Positions 39,470-49,545 of a stretch of 55,130 bases of DNA are shown here, piece by piece. The stretch is from Gammaproteobacteria bacterium. Lineage in GTDB: Bacteria; Pseudomonadota; Gammaproteobacteria; SZUA-229. The DNA lies in NCBI GenBank assembly GCA_026196035.1, contig JAPHQX010000123.1, positions 1-55,130 of the forward strand, read 5' to 3'. A program made the translations under genes and the position numbers. The notes beneath the pieces were generated by a model. It was given only the letters and a program-made list of their open reading frames with translations. It did no database searches and was not told the DNA's origin. Each line of letters starts with the position of its first letter. Position 1 is the stretch's first letter.

Positions 39470-40777
39470 TTAGAAAGACCGGGAAACACCAAAACTCAAC
39501 ATCTGAATATGACCTTCATACTGACCATTATAGGCATCAGTACCATTGGCATCTGTATCAAGTCCACTGGATGAAGCAACCCGATTAAGATAGCTTTGAC
39601 CATTGACTGTCCTGTCATCAATCCATGCATATTGATAGGCTGCTTTTAATAACCAGAGCCTGTCCACTTTATTAACGAAACCAAAACTCAGCATATAGCG
39701 ATCGGCATCGGCAGTCGTTGCATCAAAATAGGCATCTTTCTGTGCAGCCTCTTCATAGCCAGCACCCAACAATAACTGGCTATTATCATTTAACTGATAA
39801 ATCACGCCTGCTCTGTAATTTGTAACATCATCCCAGTAATTTGAAGTAACAGAATAAACCGTACCAGCGGGAAGCACTCCACCTGTTGCCTGAAGAACCG
39901 TCTGGTCATACTGACTCCAGCCAATTCTCTCGATATCAAATTCAGCATACAGTGAGCGACTTAGCTGATAACCTGCCCCCACCTGGAAACGATAGGGCAA
40001 ACCCAGTTCTGTTTTTGCCGACACCACGCCCATACCTGTAATATTTGAAGCGCCTTCAAGCCCTATATCAACTTCAGAGTGGTAACTGACGCCTACAGAC
40101 CAGTCGTTCTGTTTGTATTGTGCTGAAACATTCCAGCCAGCTTCACTGCCATCACCACTTGTCTGGCTACCTACGGTATTAAACTCAACTTTTATTACCC
40201 TGTAGTAATCAATCCCAAATGCAATTGCCGTCTGTTCATTTACTTTAATACCGAAACTTGGACTAATCGTAACCAACTCAAGACTACTTTTCAGGGGATG
40301 CAGACCCGCTATATCACCACCAGCGGCAACTGCTGTATCCACAGATAAAAACTCTGAAAAAGTATCCGCCGGCCAAACCGTTTCAAGACCGAACGGCACA
40401 CCAATATGAAAACCCCAGGAATATTGATCGGTTATCTTCTGAGTGAGATACACAGAAGGCAGGACAGCGTCACTGGCCTGATTAGCTACTTTAGCTGTTT
40501 CTATATTTGGCGATAATGGTGATACCGTGGTATCCACTGAAACACCAATCAGATCCAGTGATACTTTGTCAGAATCAGAAAATACCATTGATGAATAATT
40601 ATATGTAAAAGCACCAGCACTATCTGGATTCGCCACCATAGCATCTGACAGTGCAATACCTTCTACTGATGACTCGGGTATGATAAACCCTGCTGAAAAC
40701 CCTGACTTGAAAACTAAAACACTAACTGCAAATAAAACTAAACGACTCGAATCCACATATTTAATAGACAAAACCAA
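39470..40777 (-). CDS. OmpP1/FadL-family outer membrane transporter
   Basis: FIIPESSVEGIALSDAMVANPDSAGAFTYNYSSMVF, beta-strand-rich, C-terminal LSFGVSRSF ending in Phe. Confidence 0.9.
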   Translation of the reverse strand: MVLSIKYVDSSRLVLFAVSVLVFKSGFSAGFIIPESSVEGIALSDAMVANPDSAGAFTYNYSSMVFSDSDKVSLDLIGVSVDTTVSPLSPNIETAKVANQASDAVLPSVYLTQKITDQYSWGFHIGVPFGLETVWPADTFSEFLSVDTAVAAGGDIAGLHPLKSSLELVTISPSFGIKVNEQTAIAFGIDYYRVIKVEFNTVGSQTSGDGSEAGWNVSAQYKQNDWSVGVSYHSEVDIGLEGASNITGMGVVSAKTELGLPYRFQVGAGYQLSRSLYAEFDIERIGWSQYDQTVLQATGGVLPAGTVYSVTSNYWDDVTNYRAGVIYQLNDNSQLLLGAGYEEAAQKDAYFDATTADADRYMLSFGFVNKVDRLWLLKAAYQYAWIDDRTVNGQSYLNRVASSSGLDTDANGTDAYNGQYEGHIQMLSFGVSRSF

Positions 40778-41023
40778 CCCCTAAAAAACAAATATTGTTT
40801 ATAGTTCTAAGTCCATTTACATAAAGTATATTTTTTGCCCAAAAATCATTTAAGACAAGAGAAAAACAAAGCAGGATAAGATCATATCGTATTTTGAAAG
40901 AAATTATAACTCATTCCTGAATATACACATTAACTTACATGACCAATGTAAAAACAACAGATATCATTAATACAACATATGCAATTCAGGCTAAATTAAT
41001 TTAAAGCTAAATCTGAATTATGC

Positions 41024-42493
41024 TCAGGAAGAGCAACTAACTGATATCTGCTGCGCCCATTCCGGTGGGTGTTCTGCATAAACTTCATAATCGGGGTGTT
41101 CATCAAAAGGCTTCTGCAATAAGGATAATAACCTGTCTATCTCACTGTAATCCTGATTTTTTGTTGCTTTCTCTATGGCAATTTCAGCCATGTAATTTCG
41201 CAGGATATATTTTGGATTAGTATGCTTCATACGCTCACTGCGTTCATTATCATTACTATTTTCACTAACCAACCTCAGTTGATAATCGTCATACCATTTA
41301 TCGAATGCCTCACGATCAATAAATAAATCACGAGCTATTGAAGAAGATTTTTGAGATAAAGCACGAAACAAGATAGTGTAATCCACATTATTCTTTTGCA
41401 TGACCCGCAGCAGATGATCAGACAATCCCTGGTCTTCTTTTTTCTGCTCAAACAATCCAAGTTTATTACGCATTAGCTCTGCATAATGATTCACATATAA
41501 ATACCGGTATTCTTTCAACTCGGCCATCGCCAGTTCAGCCGCAGTTTCAGGCACCTCATGTAATAGCGGCAACAAAGCCTGCGCCAGACAACTCAAATTA
41601 AAAGCACCAATATCCGGTTGCCTGTTAAACGCATAACGCCCCTGATGATCCGAATGATTACAGATAAAATCCGGTTGATAGGTATCGAGGAAACCATAAG
41701 GGCCATAATCCAGCGTCAGACCATGAATCGACATATTATCTGTATTCATTACACCATGGGAAAAACCCACGGCTTGCCATTTGGCAATCAGTTCAGCAGT
41801 ACTTTTAATGGCCTGTTTTAACAAAGCAAGATATGAATTCGACCCATCTTTGCATTCAGGATAATGCAGTTCAATTACGTGATCCGCCAGCTGTTTGAGC
41901 TTGTCATATTGCTGGGTGTAATAAAAATACTCGAAGGAACCAAAGCGTATATGACTGGGTGCCATGCGCAATAGCATAGCGCCAGGTTCAATCTGTTCAC
42001 GATAGACTTCAGTGTCACTGCCAATCATGCACAGAGCCCGGGTGGTGGGTATACCCAGCCCATGCATGGCTTCACTGCATAAATATTCCCGAATGGTTGA
42101 ACGCAATACCGCACGGCCATCGCTACCCCTTGAATATTCTGTTGGCCCTGCGCCTTTTAACTGCAGATCCCATCGCTCACCAGAATCAGTTTTAACCTGG
42201 CCCAGCAGAATGGCTCGGCCGTCCCCCAGCCTGGGTACATAATGACCAAACTGATGGCCGGAATAACACATGGCCAGGGGCTCATATCCGGGTAATTGTT
42301 TTTTACCACTGATAATATCGATGAAATCATCACGCATCACTTCATCAGGATGAAGCTCAATCAGCTCGGCTGCCTGCTGATTAAAACTGATCAAATACTG
42401 ATTAGATAAAGGTGTAGTATTTAAACGCGAATAAAATCCCTCAGGTAATTGACTATAGGCATTTAAAAACTGTAATTGTTCAAGGGTTTTCAT
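41024..42493 (-). CDS. selO: SelO/YdiU protein adenylyltransferase (pseudokinase)
   Basis: CYSGHQFGHYVPRLGDGRAILLGQV, LQLKGAGPTEYSRGSDGRAVLRSTIREYLCSEAMHGLGIPTTRAL, C-terminal SVSCSS. Confidence 0.96.
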   Translation of the reverse strand: MKTLEQLQFLNAYSQLPEGFYSRLNTTPLSNQYLISFNQQAAELIELHPDEVMRDDFIDIISGKKQLPGYEPLAMCYSGHQFGHYVPRLGDGRAILLGQVKTDSGERWDLQLKGAGPTEYSRGSDGRAVLRSTIREYLCSEAMHGLGIPTTRALCMIGSDTEVYREQIEPGAMLLRMAPSHIRFGSFEYFYYTQQYDKLKQLADHVIELHYPECKDGSNSYLALLKQAIKSTAELIAKWQAVGFSHGVMNTDNMSIHGLTLDYGPYGFLDTYQPDFICNHSDHQGRYAFNRQPDIGAFNLSCLAQALLPLLHEVPETAAELAMAELKEYRYLYVNHYAELMRNKLGLFEQKKEDQGLSDHLLRVMQKNNVDYTILFRALSQKSSSIARDLFIDREAFDKWYDDYQLRLVSENSNDNERSERMKHTNPKYILRNYMAEIAIEKATKNQDYSEIDRLLSLLQKPFDEHPDYEVYAEHPPEWAQQISVSCSS

Positions 42494-42552
42494 ACGGCTA
42501 TTTTTGAAATAATAGCGCTATCTATCAACCAGAGAACCACAGGGTCTTTATC

Positions 42553-42744
42553 ATGTCATTAACAGAACTGGTTAAAATCCAATGCCCCTACTGCTGGGAA
42601 GAGATCGATATTATGGTTGACTGCTCAGCGGGTAATCAGCAAACCATAGAAGACTGTGAAGTCTGCTGTGAACCTATCAAGCTAACTATAAATTGTGATG
42701 AAAATGCGCTGCCAAATGTAGAGGCTCAAAGAGAAAATGATTAG
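42553..42744 (+). CDS. CPxCG-motif cysteine-rich protein
   Basis: VKIQCPYCWEEIDIMVDCSAGNQQTIEDCEVCCEPIKL. Confidence 0.88.
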   Translation: MSLTELVKIQCPYCWEEIDIMVDCSAGNQQTIEDCEVCCEPIKLTINCDENALPNVEAQREND

Positions 42745-42753
42745 ATCTGGCAA

Positions 42754-42780
42754 CCGGTGATGCCTGATAGCATTCACCGG
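42754..42780. terminator. possible terminator hairpin between convergent genes
   Basis: CCGGTGATGC-CTGATA-GCATTCACCGG, GC-rich stem with one bulge; no strong T-run immediately adjacent. Confidence 0.45.
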
Positions 42781-42790
42781 CTCCACTGTT

Positions 42791-43069
42791 TTATCTGGAG
42801 ATTCTTTTCAGGGGACTGGCAAACATGGTGAGATACCAGAAGCCGACTGCATACAACATAGAACCCAGCCCAAGAAGATTAAGCATGTTTTCAGCCTGTT
42901 GACGCATGGCCAGACTTTCGTATTCACCGGTAATCATAAAAAAACAGCTGATTGCAAAAATGAGTACACCGGCAATAATATTGAGCTGAAATATACGATG
43001 AAGCTTTCTGGCTCTGTTTTCTGACATGTTACATCTCCGTGGTAAAAAATAGTGGCGCAAAGATAGCAA
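42791..43069 (-). CDS. small two-TM membrane protein
   Basis: Two hydrophobic segments; likely start at the internal ATG giving MSENRARKLHRIFQLN. Confidence 0.65.
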   Translation of the reverse strand: MLSLRHYFLPRRCNMSENRARKLHRIFQLNIIAGVLIFAISCFFMITGEYESLAMRQQAENMLNLLGLGSMLYAVGFWYLTMFASPLKRISR

Positions 43070-43159
43070 ATTAGATCATTCTAATATTTGACTTTCATCA
43101 AATGCTAATATTATTTTAAGCTATTGAATTTATTAAGAAATTAATTTTATTCTCACATA

Positions 43160-43188
43160 AAAAAAGCCACCCTGAAGGGTGGCTTTTA
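43160..43188 (-). terminator. rho-independent terminator
   Basis: Reverse strand AAAAGCCACCC-TTCA-GGGTGGCTTTTTTT, downstream of the 43230-45974 gene. Confidence 0.9.
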
Positions 43189-43229
43189 AAGATCCAATAG
43201 TGGCTGGAAGACTCCAGACCACCAGGCTA

Positions 43230-45974
43230 CTACAGCTTACTGAAATTAGGCGTCCAGATCTCTCCATCCAGAGTTGTCGTATCAGTAATAGACAAGTCTG
43301 AAGCAGGTGACCAGTTGACATCTTCCGAATAGGCTTTCATGCTGCCATCAGCAAACATTGCCCAAACTTCGAAGAACTCACCAGTAACCCATATTTGAAC
43401 CCTGTCACCACCACTAATAGTCCAGTTAAATGGAATATTATCATCAACAATTACGCCATCTAATGTTGAAGTATAGGTACCAGTGCCACCCGCAGTCATC
43501 ACAATTGTGCTAACTTCGACCTGTCCCAGTGAGTCAGTCCAGGTTTCTTCATAGGTTCCCGTAATATCAGCTTCTACAAGACCAGACAATGGCGTGCCAC
43601 AATCTGCAACAACCGTTTCAAAATCATCATAACTGTTGAAGACAGATGGTTGATCATTGAGATCGTCCCATGCAGTTTCAAAACCACAGGTCAGAGATGT
43701 AGTGCCACCACCGACTGGAATAATGATTTCTTCAAACACCGAGTTATCCTCATTAGTGAATGCTTTAACCATCAAACCACCTGTAGTGCTATCAACACCA
43801 TAAGCGACATACACATCATAGAATGTCACACCAGACACTGTATAGTTAACCGTCAGATAACCCCTGCCATCGATTGACCAGGTCAATGGAATAACAGTTG
43901 TGCCACCATCATTGGTGAATGTACCGCTTGAAGCATCAATATAGGTAGTTACTTCATTTGTTGCATTCACAAAGGTAAATGAATTACCAATCAGGTCAGA
44001 TGCAACCATCGGAACAACTGTTCCACATGCATCCATAATGGTCTCAAACTCCGTCAGAGTGGTAACTCCAGTTACATCACAGGCACCGCCTGTACCACCA
44101 GAAGCTGCTGGGCCAGGAATACTTACATCATAATCTCTGGAATGAGACTGACCTGTTTGTGAATCTTCTGCATAGATACGCACTTTCAGATTATATGTTG
44201 CATCCGTTGTTAATAAACCGGCTGTTGTGGTATCCAGCTGACTAGATGCATAGGTTTTAGTGGTAGCCGTGGTACCAAAGTTCCAGTCCCATATTTCTAC
44301 CCGGTTACCCGCCGAATCACTAATTTCAACCAGAACTTCCTCATTACGCGTACCATCCGCCAGTGTCCATGCAACAGTCAGATCATTGCCCAGCGTAAAG
44401 TTAGACATAGCCGTTAAAGTCGCTGCTGTCGCTGTTGGGATTTTTGATGTTGTGATTTCAGGAACAAACAGCACTGTATCAGTGTAGGTTGTAACCAGAG
44501 TTGCTGGATCTACAGCTGGATTAGCTGAATCCGTTATTATATCCAGATCACCTGTATACAATGTGTACTCGATTGTATCGCCTTCAGAAAAAACCGATGG
44601 ATCAATCTGACCTGCACCTGTACCGAACTCTCTCCAGTCACCCTGGAAATTACCGTATTGCTCATTGTAAACCTGCACATCACCGGCAGTACCACCCGCA
44701 GGTGTGCCCAGATAAACTGTGGCTTTAACAGCTGAAGTTGTACCATCGATGATCTTAACGGTACCGGAAGCAATCGGCGCGTTACCGACTGTACCATTAT
44801 TTGTAAAGTCTTCATCCCAGTACTGGGTATTGATACCACAGGCACCAGCCCAGGTGCTTGTACCATCAAAGTTCTGAGCACCATCACCATCATTACAGTG
44901 ATAGCTGAAGGAAACATCTACGATACGCTGGTCACCGCGTAACTGCCATAGACCAGTTGTTGAATTTTTAGCTACGTACCAGGTCTCAGGCTCATATTCC
45001 AGCATGCCATTGGTACCAAAACTGAATATAACCTCGGCAGTACCGGCAGTCGCATCAAGATTGGTCACAGTTACACCACTAAAAGTAATTCCGATTACAC
45101 CAGGATCAGTAAAGATATCGGTTAGAAACAGGCTTTTATTATAATCATCATTATAAAAGTCATCTGCAAAATAGCTGGATATGATTGTCTGATCATTACT
45201 CGTAGGTAAGCCAGTGGCAAAAGCGGCCTGGAAGTTATTGAAAATTGTGGCAATCGCCTGGGTGTCAGTAACCGTAGCAGTCAGAGCAGTTGCATCTGTC
45301 ACCGTGAGAGTCTCTGTATTATCCGTTGTATCTAAAACACTATCCGTAATCGTTGTATTTTCAATCAGGTTAGTGATAGTAGCCACATTAGTTGTACTAT
45401 CCACTTCAACTCGAACTAAATCCAGTGCTGCATCCAGCTGTGAATGATCTGCACTGAAAGTTGAATTCAATAAATCAATTGCACTGCTTACACCGACTGC
45501 ATCAAATACTTCCTGCAACTTGGCCTGTAGGGCAGTTTCCTGGGCATCCACTTCTGCAGGATCCAGTTCAGTTGTTGTTGAAGAATCAAAGAAACTTTCA
45601 GCAATCTGCTGTGCTGCATTAGCCACAATCAGATCCGTAAATGGAGTGATATTGACGGTATTACCGACATCAGACTCTACCGCATAGGAATGAAGTTTAT
45701 ATGTGCGACCACCTACTGTACCCTGAGCACGCAAACGATAAGGAGCCGTTAAACCCGTGACATCAACATCGTAACTACCATCGGCTTCAATCAAAGCTGA
45801 TTTGGTAACACCCAGTGCGCCTTTAACAGTCACTGTACCAATTAGCGGTGCACCCGCTGCTGCTGTTCCGCTTAAGGTTGTAGGTGCTGCAGGTGTACCA
45901 CCACCGCCACCACCACAACCGGTGGTTATTACAGACAAGCCCAGTAAGGCTGATGCAACATAATTTAACTTCAT
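43230..45974 (-). CDS. large lipoprotein with polyglycine linker and duplicated C-terminal domain
   Basis: LSVITTGCGGGGGGTPAAP lipobox; carboxypeptidase-regulatory-like N-terminal segment; two related C-terminal repeats. Confidence 0.85.
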   Translation of the reverse strand: MKLNYVASALLGLSVITTGCGGGGGGTPAAPTTLSGTAAAGAPLIGTVTVKGALGVTKSALIEADGSYDVDVTGLTAPYRLRAQGTVGGRTYKLHSYAVESDVGNTVNITPFTDLIVANAAQQIAESFFDSSTTTELDPAEVDAQETALQAKLQEVFDAVGVSSAIDLLNSTFSADHSQLDAALDLVRVEVDSTTNVATITNLIENTTITDSVLDTTDNTETLTVTDATALTATVTDTQAIATIFNNFQAAFATGLPTSNDQTIISSYFADDFYNDDYNKSLFLTDIFTDPGVIGITFSGVTVTNLDATAGTAEVIFSFGTNGMLEYEPETWYVAKNSTTGLWQLRGDQRIVDVSFSYHCNDGDGAQNFDGTSTWAGACGINTQYWDEDFTNNGTVGNAPIASGTVKIIDGTTSAVKATVYLGTPAGGTAGDVQVYNEQYGNFQGDWREFGTGAGQIDPSVFSEGDTIEYTLYTGDLDIITDSANPAVDPATLVTTYTDTVLFVPEITTSKIPTATAATLTAMSNFTLGNDLTVAWTLADGTRNEEVLVEISDSAGNRVEIWDWNFGTTATTKTYASSQLDTTTAGLLTTDATYNLKVRIYAEDSQTGQSHSRDYDVSIPGPAASGGTGGACDVTGVTTLTEFETIMDACGTVVPMVASDLIGNSFTFVNATNEVTTYIDASSGTFTNDGGTTVIPLTWSIDGRGYLTVNYTVSGVTFYDVYVAYGVDSTTGGLMVKAFTNEDNSVFEEIIIPVGGGTTSLTCGFETAWDDLNDQPSVFNSYDDFETVVADCGTPLSGLVEADITGTYEETWTDSLGQVEVSTIVMTAGGTGTYTSTLDGVIVDDNIPFNWTISGGDRVQIWVTGEFFEVWAMFADGSMKAYSEDVNWSPASDLSITDTTTLDGEIWTPNFSKL

Positions 45975-46261
45975 ATGATTATCCTTCTTTCACTGTTATA
46001 ACGATAGAAACCGCTGTATTTGCGATTACAAATTATTAATTTTTATTCGTTTGATTTGTTCGTTTGATTGGTCCGCATGAAAGAATAGATCAATGACATT
46101 CAATAACAATCACCTAAATCAGTGATTTTTACGACAACTACCTGTTCAGGTGAATCATAGAAAATTCAGGTAAATTTTCATTTGTTTACAGTTTTTTTCT
46201 TATTATGTTGCTAGGATAATATAAGCAGTTAGTTTCCATTCACCCACACAATCTAAAACTT

Positions 46262-46750
46262 ATGTTACATCCTGGTATATACCTGACAGCAGTCATTACA
46301 CTGTTTACTTTGTTCTATCTAACGGGATGCAGCGATAAACCAGGCTCAGCCGAGCAACAAATCCGGCAATTTATTACACTGGGTGAACAAAGCGCTGAAC
46401 AACGAAAAATGTCAGTCTTAAAAGAGCTGGTTTCGGATAACTACCGTGATGAACGTAATCTGGATAGAAAAGGTATTCTGCGTCTTGCTCAGGCTTATTT
46501 TATGGGCCACCAGAACATACACCTGTTTACCCATATTAAAGACATTCACATTACCAAACCTGACCAGGCCCATGTAACAGTATTTGCGGCCATGACCGGA
46601 ACCGCTGTTGACTCGATGGATGCCTTCATCAGTCTTCGGGCACGACTTTATTTATTTGAGCTGTCGCTAAGCAAAGAAGACGATGAATGGAAATTAAATC
46701 AGGCCAGATGGCGACGTGCCCAGATCAATGAAATGCTCAATGAGCCGTAA
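46262..46750 (+). CDS. putative lipoprotein
   Basis: ITLFTLFYLTGCSDKPG lipobox; 162 aa. Confidence 0.7.
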   Translation: MLHPGIYLTAVITLFTLFYLTGCSDKPGSAEQQIRQFITLGEQSAEQRKMSVLKELVSDNYRDERNLDRKGILRLAQAYFMGHQNIHLFTHIKDIHITKPDQAHVTVFAAMTGTAVDSMDAFISLRARLYLFELSLSKEDDEWKLNQARWRRAQINEMLNEP

Positions 46751-46768
46751 CGCGATTAAAAATAAAAA

Positions 46769-47821
46769 TTATTGCCGACGCTGTTGAACGGCTTTTGCCA
46801 GTTCACGCAACAGAACCTCAGACTCATCCCAGCCCATGCAGGCATCAGTGATGCTCTGACCGTAAATTAAGTCTTCATCATCGTCTACATCCTGTCGTCC
46901 TGCCACCAGATGACTTTCTAGCATAACGCCGAAAATTCGTGAGTCGCCCCGGGAGATTTGCTCAGCCACATTGCGGCACACTTCAGGCTGTTTATTATGA
47001 TCTTTGCCACTATTGGCATGAGAACAATCAATCATAATCTTTGCTCGCTGACCATCTTTTTCAAGCTGTTTTGAAGCCTCATCAACACTGGCCGCATCAT
47101 AGTTGGGCTGTTTACCACCGCGTAAAATAATATGGCAATCATCATTGCCTGTGGTAGAAAAAATAGCCGAATGCCCCTGCTTGGTTAATGACATAAACAC
47201 ATGGGGACGGGATGCCGACTGAATGGCATCAATGGCAATTTTCAGACCACCATCGGTACCATTTTTAAAACCCACCGGGCAGGATAAACCCGAAGCCAGT
47301 TCTCTATGCCCCTGACTTTCAGTCGTCCGTGCGCCAATGGCTCCCCAGCTAACCAGATCCGCAATGTATTGCGGGCTGATAAGATCTAAAAATTCAGTCC
47401 CGGCGGGTACACCCATTTCAGCGACATCGAGTAACAGGCTGCGTCCAAGTCGCAAGCCGTGATTGATATTAAAACTGTCATCAAGATGGGGATCATTGAT
47501 CAGGCCTTTCCAGCCAACGGTGGTGCGTGGTTTTTCGAAATAAACACGCATGACGATACATAAATCATCGGCCAGTTCATCCTTGAGCACTTTTAGACGC
47601 TCGGCATACTCGCGCGCAGCTTTAGGATCATGAATAGAACAGGGACCCACAATGACCAGCAAACGATCATTATCACCATTCAGGATATCGTGAATGGTCT
47701 GACGGGCACTGTGAATGGTATCTGATGCCTTATCAGTAAGCGGATATTCCTTGTGCAGCTCCTCGGGGGGAATCACTTCCTGCAGGCCGGAAATACGTAA
47801 ATCGTCAGTCTTGTACTTCAT
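46769..47821 (-). CDS. aroG: 3-deoxy-7-phosphoheptulonate synthase, AroG type
   Basis: DDLRISGLQEVIPPEELHKEYPL, LLVIVGPCSIHDPKAAREYAERL, MRVYFEKPRTTVGWKGLINDPHLDDSF, WGAIGARTTESQGHRELASGLSCPVGFKNGTDG. Confidence 0.96.
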   Translation of the reverse strand: MKYKTDDLRISGLQEVIPPEELHKEYPLTDKASDTIHSARQTIHDILNGDNDRLLVIVGPCSIHDPKAAREYAERLKVLKDELADDLCIVMRVYFEKPRTTVGWKGLINDPHLDDSFNINHGLRLGRSLLLDVAEMGVPAGTEFLDLISPQYIADLVSWGAIGARTTESQGHRELASGLSCPVGFKNGTDGGLKIAIDAIQSASRPHVFMSLTKQGHSAIFSTTGNDDCHIILRGGKQPNYDAASVDEASKQLEKDGQRAKIMIDCSHANSGKDHNKQPEVCRNVAEQISRGDSRIFGVMLESHLVAGRQDVDDDEDLIYGQSITDACMGWDESEVLLRELAKAVQQRRQ

Positions 47822-47885
47822 AAAATTTTTAAATGTTAGTGAATCTCTGGGGGCGCATTATATATGAAAAATAGCCCATCGTGGC

Positions 47886-48578
47886 TTATAACAGTAAATC
47901 CAGCAGACCGTTCAGATCAGAAACTTCATAATCAGCTGAATAATCCGTTTCCTGCCAGCTAAGATTAGCCCTGTTCACCCAGACACCCGCTATACCCGCT
48001 CGATGAGCACCATCGATATCATGCACTTCATGATCACCCACATGCAGGGTTTGCTCAGGCGTAACCGCATAATATTGCATCGCCCTGTGAAACATCGCCG
48101 GGTCTGGCTTGGCCGCCATGACATCAGCCGCAGAAATTTGCCTATCAAATAGATCTCCCAGACCGGTTTTCTGAATATCTGCATTACCATTAGTCAGGGC
48201 CACCAGATGAAATTTTGATTTAAGCTGTTCAAGCACAGGTAGCACATCATCATACAGCGTGACCTTCTGTCGAGCATCATGAAACACCTTAAAACCCTCA
48301 TCGATCCAGTCATAACCATAATCAAGCTCATCGGCCAGCTCACGAAAATGTACACGACGTGCTTCAGATAAATCATTAACCAGTAATGGCTCACGCTGTA
48401 ACAACTGCTTACGCTTATCACGTAAGCTCTCGATACTATAACACTGAGTAATTCTCGGCAGATGTGCATTCAGCCACTGATATGAAATATTTTCAGCATG
48501 CATGATGGTGGGCATGCATGGCCAGAGCGTATCATCCAGATCAATGGTAAGAAGTTTTATTCGGGACTTTAGACTCAA
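47886..48578 (-). CDS. HAD-family hydrolase
   Basis: LLTIDLDDTLWP, LVALTNGNADIQKTGLGDLFD, AKPDPAMFHRAM, LHVGDHEVHDIDGAHRAGI. Confidence 0.93.
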   Translation of the reverse strand: MSLKSRIKLLTIDLDDTLWPCMPTIMHAENISYQWLNAHLPRITQCYSIESLRDKRKQLLQREPLLVNDLSEARRVHFRELADELDYGYDWIDEGFKVFHDARQKVTLYDDVLPVLEQLKSKFHLVALTNGNADIQKTGLGDLFDRQISAADVMAAKPDPAMFHRAMQYYAVTPEQTLHVGDHEVHDIDGAHRAGIAGVWVNRANLSWQETDYSADYEVSDLNGLLDLLL

Positions 48579-49435
48579 TTGCCAATTACTATATAAGCAG
48601 GGGTGGTGAAAGCCTGGCGAAATTCAACCAGCCGTTGCCTGCTGGTATTCCTGTCTTCTGAACGACCAAAACGAACGTTATATTTCACCACACCACTACT
48701 AGAAACAAAATCGACCAGATAGGCATCAAAACCATTACTCAGTAACTCATCAAGAAACTTTACTGCATTATCACGATTGGCAAATAATCCTGCCTGTACA
48801 GAGTAATAAGATTTCTTTTTTTGAGTACTGACGGAACCATCCGTATTTCCCGAACTTTTTGTTTCTTCAGACTGTGGCTTAGCCGTTTCAGCAGATGAAT
48901 CTGAATTATTGTTATTGGTACTAACCGAAGCTGGCTGGGCGTCTGTCTTTTGTGATGTTAAGGGTGCTGTTGATGTGTCTTTTTTAATAGATGTCTGTAC
49001 GGGTTTTGTGACTGAAACAGGCGGTTTAACATCCGTTATTTTTTTTGCCGGGCTAACAACCGGCTTTTTGATAACTGGCTCAACTTTCTTAATTGATGCC
49101 TGTTTAATTTGCTTTGTGTTCTGAGTTGTATTTTTTGCGTTTTTCTTTTCTTGCTGAGCTTTTTTACTGTTTTCCTGTTTATCGTTTTTCTTTTGCTCAA
49201 TTGGTGTCCTGTTATCTGACTTTTTTGTATCCTCTATGACTTTATCACCCTCCATAGATTCATCAGTAACAGGTTCAATGGTCTGCTCAACTACAGCAGC
49301 AGGCGCTATCATAAGTTCAGTATTGGCCATTTGATAACCAAATACACAGCCCAATATAAAACTACCAATAATGCCTAATATAAAAAGAAGATAAATAGTC
49401 AGTTGTTTTCGATTATCAATTACGTAGGGGGTCAT
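48575..49435 (-). CDS. SPOR-domain membrane protein
   Basis: Single N-terminal TM, Lys/Thr-rich linker, C-terminal SYYSVQAGLFANRDNAVKFLDELLSNGFDAYLV...VRFGRSEDRNTSRQRLVEF. Confidence 0.9.
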   Translation of the reverse strand: MTPYVIDNRKQLTIYLLFILGIIGSFILGCVFGYQMANTELMIAPAAVVEQTIEPVTDESMEGDKVIEDTKKSDNRTPIEQKKNDKQENSKKAQQEKKNAKNTTQNTKQIKQASIKKVEPVIKKPVVSPAKKITDVKPPVSVTKPVQTSIKKDTSTAPLTSQKTDAQPASVSTNNNNSDSSAETAKPQSEETKSSGNTDGSVSTQKKKSYYSVQAGLFANRDNAVKFLDELLSNGFDAYLVDFVSSSGVVKYNVRFGRSEDRNTSRQRLVEFRQAFTTPAYIVIGN

Positions 49436-49545
49436 CTGTTACCTTGCTGGCTAAATCAGTTTAATGCTGATTCTATGTTGTATAAGAAGTAAAGTGTAGC
49501 GGAACAGAGCACATTTTAGTTAATTTCTGTAAAAAACATGTCCAG

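Noticed and set aside
44537-44917. 126-aa ORF inside the large lipoprotein gene
   Set aside because: Same-strand alternate frame of a long supported ORF, with methionine/valine-rich composition typical of a frame-shifted reading.
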